From CBDDHT01 sp965227905 (GTDB lineage Bacteria > Pseudomonadota > Alphaproteobacteria > Rhizobiales > Methyloligellaceae), in assembly GCA_965227905.1 (NCBI GenBank), contig OZ245780.1:2418001-2482000 (forward strand): a DNA stretch of 64,000 nucleotides. The letters are read 5' to 3'. Shown in pieces: positions 27,078-35,051 of this stretch. Within the stretch, counting starts at the first letter, position 1, and each line of letters begins with the position of its first letter. The notes beneath the pieces are model-generated. The model had not been told where the DNA came from and searched no databases. It saw only the letters and a program-made list of their open reading frames with translations. Made by a program: the position numbers and the translations under genes.

Positions 27078-30017
27078 ATGGACAACGTGGCGAGCTTCGT
27101 CGACAGAATCGCTGAATTGCCGCCGGTCTTCGATATGGAGAGGGCGGCTGACCAGTTCGACCGGTTCTGCGAGAGCGCCGCAAATGACCCGGAGCTTGCG
27201 GCTCTCGATACATGTCTTGCATCAAATGAATCTGCGAGACACCTGCTGCATGTGGTGTTTGGTGCATCACCCTATCTGACAAGCTTGATTACGCGCGATC
27301 CGACCTTGCTGCAGACCAGCCTCTCTTGCGATCCCGATATCTATGAGCGCGACATTGCCGCTCGGCTTGAGACCGATGTTTCCGAGGCCACTTCGCGCGA
27401 TACGGTCATGCGACTTCTCCGGGATTACAAACGACGGATAGCGCTTCACGCGGCCCTGGCCGATCTGGCGGGAATTTGGCCGGTAATGCAGGTCACCAAG
27501 GTCCTCACCGATGCCGCCGATCTCACGATCCAGCTTGCCGTGCGGCACTTGATTTCGCATGCGGTCAAAAGCGGAGACATGTCGGCAAAGGACATGGACA
27601 AACCCGAGATCGAATGCGGTTTTTTCGTCATCGCAATGGGCAAACAGGGCGCCTACGAGTTGAACTATTCGAGCGATGTCGATCTGATGATCTTCTATGA
27701 CGCAGATCGTGTGCCGCTCGCAAATGGGCGTGAAATCGGCCGCCACTTTATCCGTATGAGCCGTGAACTTGTCCGCCTCCTCCAGGAGCGGACAGCCGAT
27801 GGTTATGTGTTCCGCACAGACTTGAGATTGCGTCCCGATCCAGGCGCCACACCGATTGCCATGTCGACCGAAGCCGGCCTGACCTACTATGAGAGTTTCG
27901 GACAGAACTGGGAACGCGCCGCACTGATAAAGGCCAGGACGGTGGGTGGAGACACTGAGGCCGGGGCACAGTTCCTGTCCCAGCTGGAGCCGTTCATATG
28001 GCGGCGCTATCTGGATTTTGCCGCTGTCGCCGACATTCACGCAATGAAGCGTAAGGTGAATGCATTCAAAGGCCATGGAACAATCGCTGTGGCCGGCCAC
28101 AATATCAAGCTCGGACGTGGCGGAATTCGCGAGATCGAGTTCTTTGCTCAGACGCACCAATTGATCGCAGGTGGTCGGCAGCGCGATCTTCGCGGGCGCG
28201 CGACGCTCGATACACTTAGACGGCTTTCGGAAAAAGGCTGGATTGGTGAAGAGGTCGTCGAAGATCTTTCGCAGGCCTATTGCTTCCTGCGGCATGTCGA
28301 ACATCGCTTGCAGATGGTGCGCGATGAGCAAACCCATAGCCTGCCGGACGATGAAAACGAGCTCGAAAGGATCGCGCGTTTCTCTGGTTTTCAGGATGCA
28401 ATCGCGTTTGCAGAGGCGTTGATCAAGCATTTGACCGCTGTCCAGCGTCACTACGAAACACTGTTTGAGGATTCGCCTGATGCGGAGGATGCAGGTGCCG
28501 GACTTGTGTTTCGTGGCGACGATGACGACCCCACCGCAACGGCTGCATTCGCAGAGCTCGGCTTCAAGAATTCGAATGCCGTCGTAGCCGGTGTGCGAGG
28601 ATGGCAGTCGGGCCGGCATGCTGCGACGCGTAGCGAGCGGGCACGGGAACGTCTGACGGAATGTCTGCCGCATCTCCTGCAAGCGCTCGGGAATACAGCG
28701 GAACCCGACCTGGCATTTGCAACATTCGACCGTTTCGTTGCTGAGTTGCCTGCCGGGGTCCAGCTCTTTTCGTTGCTAAGTGCCAATCCGAGTCTTCTCC
28801 GTCTTATCGCCGATATTATGGGGACGGCTCCGAGACTGGCCCGTGTGCTTAGCCGTCAGACCCGTGTCCTTGATGCGGTTCTTGATCCTGGTTTTTTTGG
28901 TGTTCTTCCCGAGCCCCAAATTCTTGAAGACCTCGTGCATCGCGAGGTTGGTGATGCCGCGGACTATCAGGAAGCACTCGACCGGGCACGGATCACAGGA
29001 CGGGAGCAGGCATTTCTGATCGGTGTGCGTGTGCTGTCCAATACAATTTCTGCCGAGCAGGCCGGCGGAGCCTATGCCCGGTTGGCAGAGTGTCTGATCA
29101 GCGCATTGCACACACAGGTCGAACGGGAACTGGAGCGCACGCATGGACAACTAGAAGGCGGCCAGGTCGCTGTAGTTGCCATGGGCAAACTAGGTGGATG
29201 TGAAATGACTGCAGCATCCGATCTCGATCTGATTACGATTTACGATTTCGATGCGGAACAACCAAATTCCGCTGGCCCGAAGTCGCTTCCGGGATCGCAC
29301 TACTATACGCGTTTCACCCAGCGTCTGATTAGTGCGTTGTCTGCACCCACGTCAGAGGGGACTCTGTTTGAAGTGGACATGCGACTGAGACCGTCGGGCA
29401 AAGCGGGACCGGTCACGACCCAGCTTTCGGGTTTCATCGACTATCAACGGAACAATGCCTGGACATGGGAGCATCTTGCGCTTGCAAGAGCCCGCGTCGT
29501 ATCGGGACCGGAACCACTTCGTCGTGCCATCGAAGAGGCAATTCGCGATATTCTTGCGACGCCCCGCAACAGGAGCGACATCGCAGCAGATGTGCGTGAG
29601 ATGCGTGCAAAGATCGAGAAGGAAAAGGGCACTGGCGATATCTGGGACCTCAAACAGGTTCGCGGTGGATTGGTTGATCTCGAGTTCATCACGCAGTTCC
29701 TGCAGGTGGTGTCGGCCGCGGAGCATCCCGATGTCCTGCACCAAAACACTGCAACCGGTCTGGACCGACTTGCGGAAGCCGGTATTCTTAAGACCTCGGA
29801 CGCTGAGATTCTATGCCCCGCAGCGCGGCTTTATCACGCGCTGACGCAGGTATTGCGGCTGTGCCTCGACGGACAATTCAAGGCGGCGGAGGCGCCTCGG
29901 GGACTCACCGAGTTGCTCGTCCGCGCGGCCGATGTTGATGATTTCGCGGCTCTCGAAGATCACGTGCGAGAAACCACAACCGCCGTTCATGAAGCCTTCG
30001 ATCGCATTATCGAGTGA
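27078..30017 (+). CDS. glnE: Glutamine synthetase adenylyltransferase / adenylyl-removing enzyme
   Basis: A 979-residue bifunctional enzyme that adds AMP to and removes it from a tyrosine of glutamine synthetase, in answer to PII and glutamine. Two nucleotidyltransferase domains are visible: the N-terminal (adenylyl-removing) one with GKQGAYELNYSSDVDLMIF at about 188-206 and the C-terminal (adenylyl-transferring) one with GKLGGCEMTAASDLDLITI near residue 700. Each carries the SDxD metal pair and is followed by a PII-uridylyl-transferase-like helical domain. The start has a GAGGGGGG ribosome site. Full family length. In rhizobia glnE sits in this same ccm-degP-two-component neighbourhood. Confidence 0.96.
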   Translation: MDNVASFVDRIAELPPVFDMERAADQFDRFCESAANDPELAALDTCLASNESARHLLHVVFGASPYLTSLITRDPTLLQTSLSCDPDIYERDIAARLETDVSEATSRDTVMRLLRDYKRRIALHAALADLAGIWPVMQVTKVLTDAADLTIQLAVRHLISHAVKSGDMSAKDMDKPEIECGFFVIAMGKQGAYELNYSSDVDLMIFYDADRVPLANGREIGRHFIRMSRELVRLLQERTADGYVFRTDLRLRPDPGATPIAMSTEAGLTYYESFGQNWERAALIKARTVGGDTEAGAQFLSQLEPFIWRRYLDFAAVADIHAMKRKVNAFKGHGTIAVAGHNIKLGRGGIREIEFFAQTHQLIAGGRQRDLRGRATLDTLRRLSEKGWIGEEVVEDLSQAYCFLRHVEHRLQMVRDEQTHSLPDDENELERIARFSGFQDAIAFAEALIKHLTAVQRHYETLFEDSPDAEDAGAGLVFRGDDDDPTATAAFAELGFKNSNAVVAGVRGWQSGRHAATRSERARERLTECLPHLLQALGNTAEPDLAFATFDRFVAELPAGVQLFSLLSANPSLLRLIADIMGTAPRLARVLSRQTRVLDAVLDPGFFGVLPEPQILEDLVHREVGDAADYQEALDRARITGREQAFLIGVRVLSNTISAEQAGGAYARLAECLISALHTQVERELERTHGQLEGGQVAVVAMGKLGGCEMTAASDLDLITIYDFDAEQPNSAGPKSLPGSHYYTRFTQRLISALSAPTSEGTLFEVDMRLRPSGKAGPVTTQLSGFIDYQRNNAWTWEHLALARARVVSGPEPLRRAIEEAIRDILATPRNRSDIAADVREMRAKIEKEKGTGDIWDLKQVRGGLVDLEFITQFLQVVSAAEHPDVLHQNTATGLDRLAEAGILKTSDAEILCPAARLYHALTQVLRLCLDGQFKAAEAPRGLTELLVRAADVDDFAALEDHVRETTTAVHEAFDRIIE

Positions 30018-30185
30018 CGATTCCACACGAACGTCCGACCGTGTGATTGCGAATTTCCACTCTATTTCGACCGCCTGTGTTCGATCTTAGTTTGCTCCTG
30101 CGCGACGGAATTTCGTGAATCCCTGCGTATAAGCTCTCGAATGGCCCGTCAGAGGGAGCGGTGCCAGCCAATGGAGAGTGGTTCA

Positions 30186-30647
30186 ATGGCGAATTCTGTT
30201 TGGAAACTTGGTGGTCTAGCGCTCCTCGCAACTGCCATCGCGACGGTGAGCGCTGCGACGGCATTCGGTCATGGCCGGGGCTTTGGCGGTCACGGGATGT
30301 GGGGGCATGGCGCACATCATTGGATCAAGCGGGTTGATGCAAACGCGGATGGTGTGATCGAGCTGAGCGAAATCGAAAAGCTGCGTCAAAAGCGTTTCGT
30401 ACGGTTCGATGCAGACGGGAATGGCATTGTGACCGCTGATGAGGTCGAGCAGGTCGTTCGCCAGCGTGTCGAGCGCATGACAAAACGCATTGTCCGTCGA
30501 TTTGACGTGGACCGGAATGGCAGTATCACGCGTCAGGAGTTCAATCGGCCTGCACGGGAACGGTTTACCTGGATGGACTTGAATGACGATGGCAGGATAA
30601 CAAGGGAAGAGCTGCCTGGGTTGATGCAGCGGCGTGGCCCAAATTAA
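30186..30647 (+). CDS. Secreted EF-hand protein with a Gly/His-rich N-terminus
   Basis: A 153-residue protein with a signal peptide (about residues 1-25); the ATG at 30186 has GGAG upstream, and an ATG five codons earlier is an alternative. The mature N-terminus is a glycine-histidine stretch (HGRGFGGHGMWGHGAHHW) that looks able to bind Ni, Co, Cu or Zn. Four EF-hand loops follow: DANADGVIELSE, DADGNGIVTADE, DVDRNGSITRQE and DLNDDGRITREE. It probably acts in the periplasm as a metal/calcium binder. It lies 30 bases before an ECF sigma factor, anti-sigma-like and metal-sensor-like gene and may belong to that regulon. Confidence 0.85.
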   Translation: MANSVWKLGGLALLATAIATVSAATAFGHGRGFGGHGMWGHGAHHWIKRVDANADGVIELSEIEKLRQKRFVRFDADGNGIVTADEVEQVVRQRVERMTKRIVRRFDVDRNGSITRQEFNRPARERFTWMDLNDDGRITREELPGLMQRRGPN

Positions 30648-30677
30648 CAGGTGGGCGACATTTGAGGATGCTTTTGC

Positions 30678-31310
30678 GTGCCAGCTAGAAGCGGGTTGCG
30701 GCAGGGGCCCGCAAAGGCGGTTGCTCCTGGCCGTGACGACCAGACTGGGGACGACAATGACGACGACGTGCTCATGCAGCGCGTCGCGGCCGGTGACGCG
30801 CGTGCTTACTCGATCATTGTCGCTGCCAGCCTTGAGCGTGTGCTCGCCTTGGCGCGGAGGATGTTAGGCAATGAGGCGGAAGCGGAAGATGTCGCTCAGG
30901 AGGCCTTTCTACGATTATGGCGCCAGGCGGAGAAGTGGGAGCCGGGCCGGGCAAGGGTCTCAACATGGCTTTATCGCGTGACGAGCAATCTGGTCATCGA
31001 CCGTTTGCGTTCCGTTCGTCCGACGACGATGCCGGAGCTCCCGGAAGTACCGGTTTCGGCAGACCAGAGCCGGCAGATGGAAGAGGAAGATCTGTCGCGC
31101 CACGTCGATCAGGCATTGCAGGCTTTGCCGGAACGTCAGCGCATGGCTCTCACATTGTTTCATTTCGAGGAGCTGCCGATGGCGGAAGTTGCTTCGCTAA
31201 TGGACGCAAGCGTGGAGGCTGTAGAGTCACTCCTGGCGCGTGGCCGTCGCACGTTGAAAAAATCACTCGCGGAAAGCTGGCAGGATTATCTGCCTGATGA
31301 CCTGAACTGA
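30678..31310 (+). CDS. ECF-type RNA polymerase sigma factor
   Basis: A 210-residue sigma factor starting with GTG. A low-complexity N-terminus of about 27 residues is followed by sigma region 2 (about 30-100; ARRMLGNEAEAEDVAQEAFLRLW and STWLYRVTSNLVIDRLR) and region 4 (about 140-198; LPERQRMALTLFHFEELPMAEVA and ESLLARGRRTLKK). The next two genes encode a one-span membrane protein and a periplasmic CpxP/CnrX-like protein, suggesting that it is held by a membrane anti-sigma factor and released by a periplasmic signal. This resembles the cnrYXH/nccYXH cobalt-nickel systems in type. Confidence 0.93.
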   Translation: MPARSGLRQGPAKAVAPGRDDQTGDDNDDDVLMQRVAAGDARAYSIIVAASLERVLALARRMLGNEAEAEDVAQEAFLRLWRQAEKWEPGRARVSTWLYRVTSNLVIDRLRSVRPTTMPELPEVPVSADQSRQMEEEDLSRHVDQALQALPERQRMALTLFHFEELPMAEVASLMDASVEAVESLLARGRRTLKKSLAESWQDYLPDDLN

Positions 31311-31324
31311 AAGACATTGGAACG

Positions 31325-31843
31325 ATGACGAACGAGTCAATCAAGCATTCTGACTTGAAGCGCCTGGAGGACGTGCTTGATACATTTGGCGCCCAGCCGG
31401 AGCGATGGCCTGACGACGAGCGGGAGAAATTGCTCCGTTTCGTGGGAACCGATGCATGTGCCGAAAAGCTTTTGGGTGATGCAAGACGCTTTGAAGCAGT
31501 TTTGTCGCTTGCTCCTGCTGGTCATGCAGGGGCTGCACTCGAGCGACAGATTGTTGCGGCTGCTCTGGACGACAGTGGGCGCGAAGCTCGTATTGTGCCG
31601 ATCGAAGCAGGAAGACGGCCGGATCGCATCAACGCCTTGCCGAAATCCCTCGGAGTGTCATGGCCGGCTGCTGTATTGGCGGCCTCCTTTTTCCTCGGTC
31701 TTTACGTCGGAAGCTCAGAAATCGTGCCAGGTGTTCTTGCCGATTCCCTGAGGTTGGCAAATCTCACGGAGACGTTGGATGAATCCGATGACCTGTTCGG
31801 TGCCTCGGTAGATCTCGGCGGCGATCGGGAGGGCGTGTTGTGA
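31325..31843 (+). CDS. Single-span membrane protein, putative anti-sigma factor
   Basis: A 172-residue protein of unknown family. Residues 1-110 are hydrophilic and likely cytoplasmic (starts with HSDLKRLEDVLDTFGAQPERWP), one span lies at about 112-130 (VSWPAAVLAASFFLGLYVG), and about 42 acidic residues follow on the periplasmic side. Topology, size and place between an ECF sigma factor and a periplasmic sensor fit an anti-sigma factor; there is no zinc-binding HxxxCxxC motif, so it is not of the ZAS type. Its stop overlaps the next start (GTG inside GTGTTGTGA), so the two are coupled. Confidence 0.75.
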   Translation: MTNESIKHSDLKRLEDVLDTFGAQPERWPDDEREKLLRFVGTDACAEKLLGDARRFEAVLSLAPAGHAGAALERQIVAAALDDSGREARIVPIEAGRRPDRINALPKSLGVSWPAAVLAASFFLGLYVGSSEIVPGVLADSLRLANLTETLDESDDLFGASVDLGGDREGVL

Positions 31844-32346
31844 GTGTGACGAACGACCATCAATCGCCGCCTCGGCGACGCTGGATGAAAGTTGTTTTTG
31901 TCCTGTCACTGGCCTTCAATCTACTGTTCGTCGGGTTGGCAGCAAGTGCTGCATGGATGTTCTGGAACCATGGCGGTGGGGGCTCCCGGCATGCTGCGTT
32001 CATGCATGCCGTGACAAAAGTCATGGAAGACCTGCCGGAAGAGCGGCGTTCAATTGTGGAAGGATCTTTGCGCAAGCATCGAGAGGCACTGCGCCAGCAA
32101 AGGCGACAAATGCGCGAAGCCCGCAGATCTGCGAAAGAAGCACTGACTGCAGAGACCTACAGTGAACCGCAGGTGCGCGAAGCATTGGCAACAATGACTG
32201 AAGCACGCAACAAAATTCGGCTTTCCATGCAGGAGACCCTGTTGGAATTGATGCAGCATTTGAACCAGGAAGAGCGAGAGCGCTTTCTGCGCACTCTGAA
32301 ACGCGCCCGCTCCAAGAAGCGGGGCTGGCGCAAGCGGCCTGACTAA
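31840..32346 (+). CDS. Periplasmic heavy-metal sensor-like protein (CnrX/CpxP type)
   Basis: A 168-residue protein starting with GTG and overlapping the previous gene by four bases. A membrane anchor at about 16-41 is followed by HGGGGSRHAAFMHAVTKVM and a long, very charged helical hairpin with DLPEERRSIVEGSLRKHR and repeated RRQMREARRSAKEAL. This is the pattern of the Metal_resist/CpxP/Spy superfamily. CnrX uses histidines and a methionine to sense Ni or Co and to control a sigma factor through an anti-sigma protein. The histidine-rich start here could serve this. The C-terminus is strongly basic (SKKRGWRKRP). Confidence 0.82.
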   Translation: MSVTNDHQSPPRRRWMKVVFVLSLAFNLLFVGLAASAAWMFWNHGGGGSRHAAFMHAVTKVMEDLPEERRSIVEGSLRKHREALRQQRRQMREARRSAKEALTAETYSEPQVREALATMTEARNKIRLSMQETLLELMQHLNQEERERFLRTLKRARSKKRGWRKRPD

Positions 32347-32358
32347 TGCCAGCGGCGA

Positions 32359-33258
32359 TTACCGGATACCGCGCATGGCTCGAACACGAAATCGCTGGAA
32401 CGCTGGCGCGAGCTCGAACGGATCGTCGATCATCGTCGTGCCAGGTCGGGTAGCGTCGTCCAAGATGTTCGCACCGGGGCCGCCAAGCCACAATTCCATA
32501 TGCTTCGGAAGCTTGTCATTCAGTGCTGTGAGGCAGTCATTGAGAGCCGTTGCTGATATGGATGTTATGCCCAAGCCCAGCAAACGAGCGTCGGCCGCCT
32601 CGCAGATATTGAGCATGTCGCAAATGCTTGATTCCACCCCGGCATAGATTGCCCGGATGCCGCTGTTCTGCGCAAGAACTGCTGCGCATAGGCTTCCGAT
32701 TTCATGCGACTGACCCTGCGGTGTTGTGAAGACCCCGACCGGATCTCCATCCTGAAATTCGATGAGTCGCAAACCCTGACCGAGGAGCGTTCTGAAGATA
32801 CTCGTAACAATTCGTTCGCCGGCAGTGCACAGGCGACCTGACTCTCGTTCGACACCAACTTCAGCCATCAATGGAATAACGACCCTTCTAACAAAACGAG
32901 CCGGGCCGAGAACCGCAAAATGTATTGTCAGGCGTTGCTCTACGGTCCCGACATCCAACCGATCGATGGCATCGAGAATATCGGCGAATGGAATTTTCCC
33001 ACGGTCGTCACGTTCTTGAGCAAGTCGTTTGAGTTCGCTCTGGTCGAGCGGTGCAATGCGACCAATACGGTGCCCCTCATCGACACAGTTCTTCAGTAGT
33101 TGCAGACGCCGGACATCGGCGTCGGTATAGAGCCGAGCGTCATTCTTCCCGCGGCGTGGCTCGACGACACCATAACGACGCTCCCATGTATGCAAGAGCT
33201 GGCGTGTCAGTCCTGTCGCCACAATGACTTCGCGCATCGTGAAATCAGGGCTGTCCAT
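32359..33258 (-). CDS. MerR-family regulator with a cobalamin-binding-like domain
   Basis: A 299-residue protein. Residues 8-75 are a MerR winged helix (MREVIVATGLTRQLLHTWERRYGVVEPRR). Residues about 90-170 form a helical cap and 172-295 a Rossmann domain, as in the B12-dependent light sensors CarH/LitR. The lower axial ligand motif is kept: His185 in SHEIGSL. The upper-pocket residues are not: the EH pair of CarH reads Glu148-Arg149 and the tryptophan of the VGxxW motif reads Arg138. So the fold is conserved but adenosylcobalamin binding is doubtful. A 9-bp dyad lies 50 bases upstream. It converges on the metal-sensor gene. Confidence 0.85.
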   Translation of the reverse strand: MDSPDFTMREVIVATGLTRQLLHTWERRYGVVEPRRGKNDARLYTDADVRRLQLLKNCVDEGHRIGRIAPLDQSELKRLAQERDDRGKIPFADILDAIDRLDVGTVEQRLTIHFAVLGPARFVRRVVIPLMAEVGVERESGRLCTAGERIVTSIFRTLLGQGLRLIEFQDGDPVGVFTTPQGQSHEIGSLCAAVLAQNSGIRAIYAGVESSICDMLNICEAADARLLGLGITSISATALNDCLTALNDKLPKHMELWLGGPGANILDDATRPGTTMIDDPFELAPAFQRFRVRAMRGIR

Positions 33259-33730
33259 ATTGGCTTCCTTGGCATGCCTCTATACACGAGCGCGTGCAAC
33301 GTCGTGGCGGGTACTGCAACCTTAAGCAGTACCCCAGCCGCCAAAACTACCTGAATTCGAAATTGGGTGACAATTGGCCTATTGTTATTGACGATAATAT
33401 ATCTGCAAAATAGATCTAATTCGCAAAACAGGTCATTTTGTATATAATAAGTGTATGCAAGATGATTCGTTTCATCTCGTCGGAAGATGCTAGGTTGACG
33501 CGATTCAACGATTGTCTCTGCAGCGCACGTCTTTGTTCGTTGTACCAAGTTCACCCATTTGTCTCAGCTCATCAGAGCACTTTGCACCCATTCGCGCTGG
33601 CCAATGCCTTCGGTCATGGGGCCTTGGTATTCGCAGATTCGGCGAGGCTGGAGAGGCAGTGCCCAAGGCCGTTGATGTCTCTCCTGAGTGAGGCAAGTCG
33701 TCTGGTAGCCAGCAGAAGGATGGAGAGGCG
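33259..33730. other. Divergent intergenic region, partly AT-rich
   Basis: About 470 bases between the MerR-like gene (minus) and the CheY-like gene (plus). It contains a perfect dyad (33309-33334) on the MerR side and an AT-rich middle (about 33350-33470) with TATATAATAAG near 33440. No open frame here has coding character. Both promoters presumably lie in it. Confidence 0.5.
33309..33334. promoter_or_regulatory. Perfect dyad upstream of the MerR-like gene, candidate operator
   Basis: GGGTACTGC (33309-33317) and GCAGTACCC (33326-33334) are exact reverse complements separated by eight bases. MerR proteins bind such dyads between spaced promoter elements, and the site lies 50-76 bases before the MerR-like start codon. 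Autoregulation is an inference; no -35/-10 pair with the usual long spacer is obvious around it. Confidence 0.45.
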
Positions 33731-34258
33731 ATGCCCGATACATGCTTTGAAGAACTCGATTTTCTGATAGCGGACGCTAGCGCGCACATGCGGAAACTCG
33801 TCAGAGCCATGTTGACTGGATTTGGCGCCAATCGTGTTTACGAGGTTGGCGACGGCGCCGCGGCACTGGAAGTCGTTGAAGGGCAGATGCCGCATGTCTT
33901 GATCTGCGATATCAAGATGCCAATTATCAATGGTGTCGAATTGATGCGTATGATTCGTAACCCAGACGCTTCCAAAAACCCCTACATCCCCATCATCGTT
34001 GCGACTGCGCAGAGCCAGAAAAAGACCATCATCCAGGTCCGTGACGCAGGTGCCACGGAAGTTCTTTGCAAACCGTTCTCGATCACCGGTCTTTATCGGC
34101 GCGTACAGAATATCGTCATCAATCCCAGAACCTATATTGAAGTTTCGGACTATTTTGGGCCAGACCGTCGCCGCCGAGCCGATCCAGGATATTCGGGCCC
34201 TTATCGACGGCAAGACGACTTGTTGGACGCCCGGAAAATGCCTGAGGAGACAGAATAA
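33731..34258 (+). CDS. CheY-like response regulator with a conserved C-terminal tail
   Basis: A 175-residue protein. The receiver domain (about 8-135) has Asp15 in the acidic pocket, phosphoacceptor Asp60 (LICDIKMP) and Lys114 (LCKPFS). Instead of a DNA-binding domain it has a tail of about 40 residues with FGPDRRRRADPGYSGPYRR, a twice-occurring (S/F)GPxRR pattern seen in a set of alphaproteobacterial single-domain regulators. The function of the tail is unknown. The next gene, two bases away, encodes a degenerate Hpt-like protein, so the two very likely work together. Confidence 0.85.
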   Translation: MPDTCFEELDFLIADASAHMRKLVRAMLTGFGANRVYEVGDGAAALEVVEGQMPHVLICDIKMPIINGVELMRMIRNPDASKNPYIPIIVATAQSQKKTIIQVRDAGATEVLCKPFSITGLYRRVQNIVINPRTYIEVSDYFGPDRRRRADPGYSGPYRRQDDLLDARKMPEETE

Positions 34259-34260
34259 GC

Positions 34261-34863
34261 ATGTGGCCGCCTAATGGGATACAGCGGACGCGTTGCCGGT
34301 TTGTTGCGCCCTCGCAGTATCATACCATTCCGGCGAACGCATCTGCGTTTTCCGGTGCCATCGGAAACGCAAGTATCAGGAGAGCGCAAGAGGCGGTCGA
34401 AGCGCTATCGTCCGAGTTTCCAGATTGGATGCGTGATGATGTCACCCGGCTTGATGAGGCGTGGTGGCGGGTCCGCCTTACTTGCGGAAACGAATCTGCA
34501 TTCGAGAGCTTGCTTCTGGCTGCGCTCAGCATCAAGGGGATGTCGGCAATGCTTGGCTATCCCTATTCTGGACAGATTTGCGCATCTCTTGTCGAGTTAA
34601 TCGAGGAGTCGCCCGACAGGTCGCGAATTCCACTGGAGTTGATCGGACATCACGTCAACGCAGTCAAAGCCGAACTTCGGGAGCAAGTCGATGAGTCCAT
34701 GCGCAAGACGGCCAGCGCGCTTGTGGCGGACCTCCATCGCGTTTCGTCGGCGTTCCTCCGCAATGAGAAGATGCGAACTGCGGGCCAGCACGGCACTGTT
34801 GATATGACGGAGAACCACGGAGGATCGCTTAGTCGTTCGCAGCGGGGACAACGCGTGCGGTAA
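34261..34863 (+). CDS. Degenerate Hpt-like protein paired with the CheY-like regulator
   Basis: A 200-residue, mainly helical protein. The segment FESLLLAALSIKGMSAMLGYP (residues 81-101) aligns with the Hpt signature in which AHDLKG carries the phosphoaccepting histidine; here the histidine position is Leu89. Lys92-Gly93 and the following GYP are kept. Alphaproteobacteria often have an Hpt-type protein encoded directly beside this kind of single-domain regulator. The loss of the histidine suggests a phosphorylation-independent binding partner or decoy. The last 25 residues are polar and variable. Confidence 0.6.
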   Translation: MWPPNGIQRTRCRFVAPSQYHTIPANASAFSGAIGNASIRRAQEAVEALSSEFPDWMRDDVTRLDEAWWRVRLTCGNESAFESLLLAALSIKGMSAMLGYPYSGQICASLVELIEESPDRSRIPLELIGHHVNAVKAELREQVDESMRKTASALVADLHRVSSAFLRNEKMRTAGQHGTVDMTENHGGSLSRSQRGQRVR

Positions 34864-35051
34864 TTCTGGTCGGTTGGCTATCTTCGGTTGATACATCGAT
34901 AATACCGATAGGCATATCAATCATATCTAGTTGTTCGGGCGCAGCATTTGCGCCTTTCTGTCTGTGCCCGGCATTTATCCCTGCCAAATCTCCTGTTGTC
35001 CGATGTATGAACCAAGGTGTTGGTGATCAACGTCGGCACGGAAGTTTGACC

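Noticed and set aside
27267..28682. 471-codon open frame on the minus strand
   Set aside because: Antisense to glnE, which is well supported by both nucleotidyltransferase motifs.
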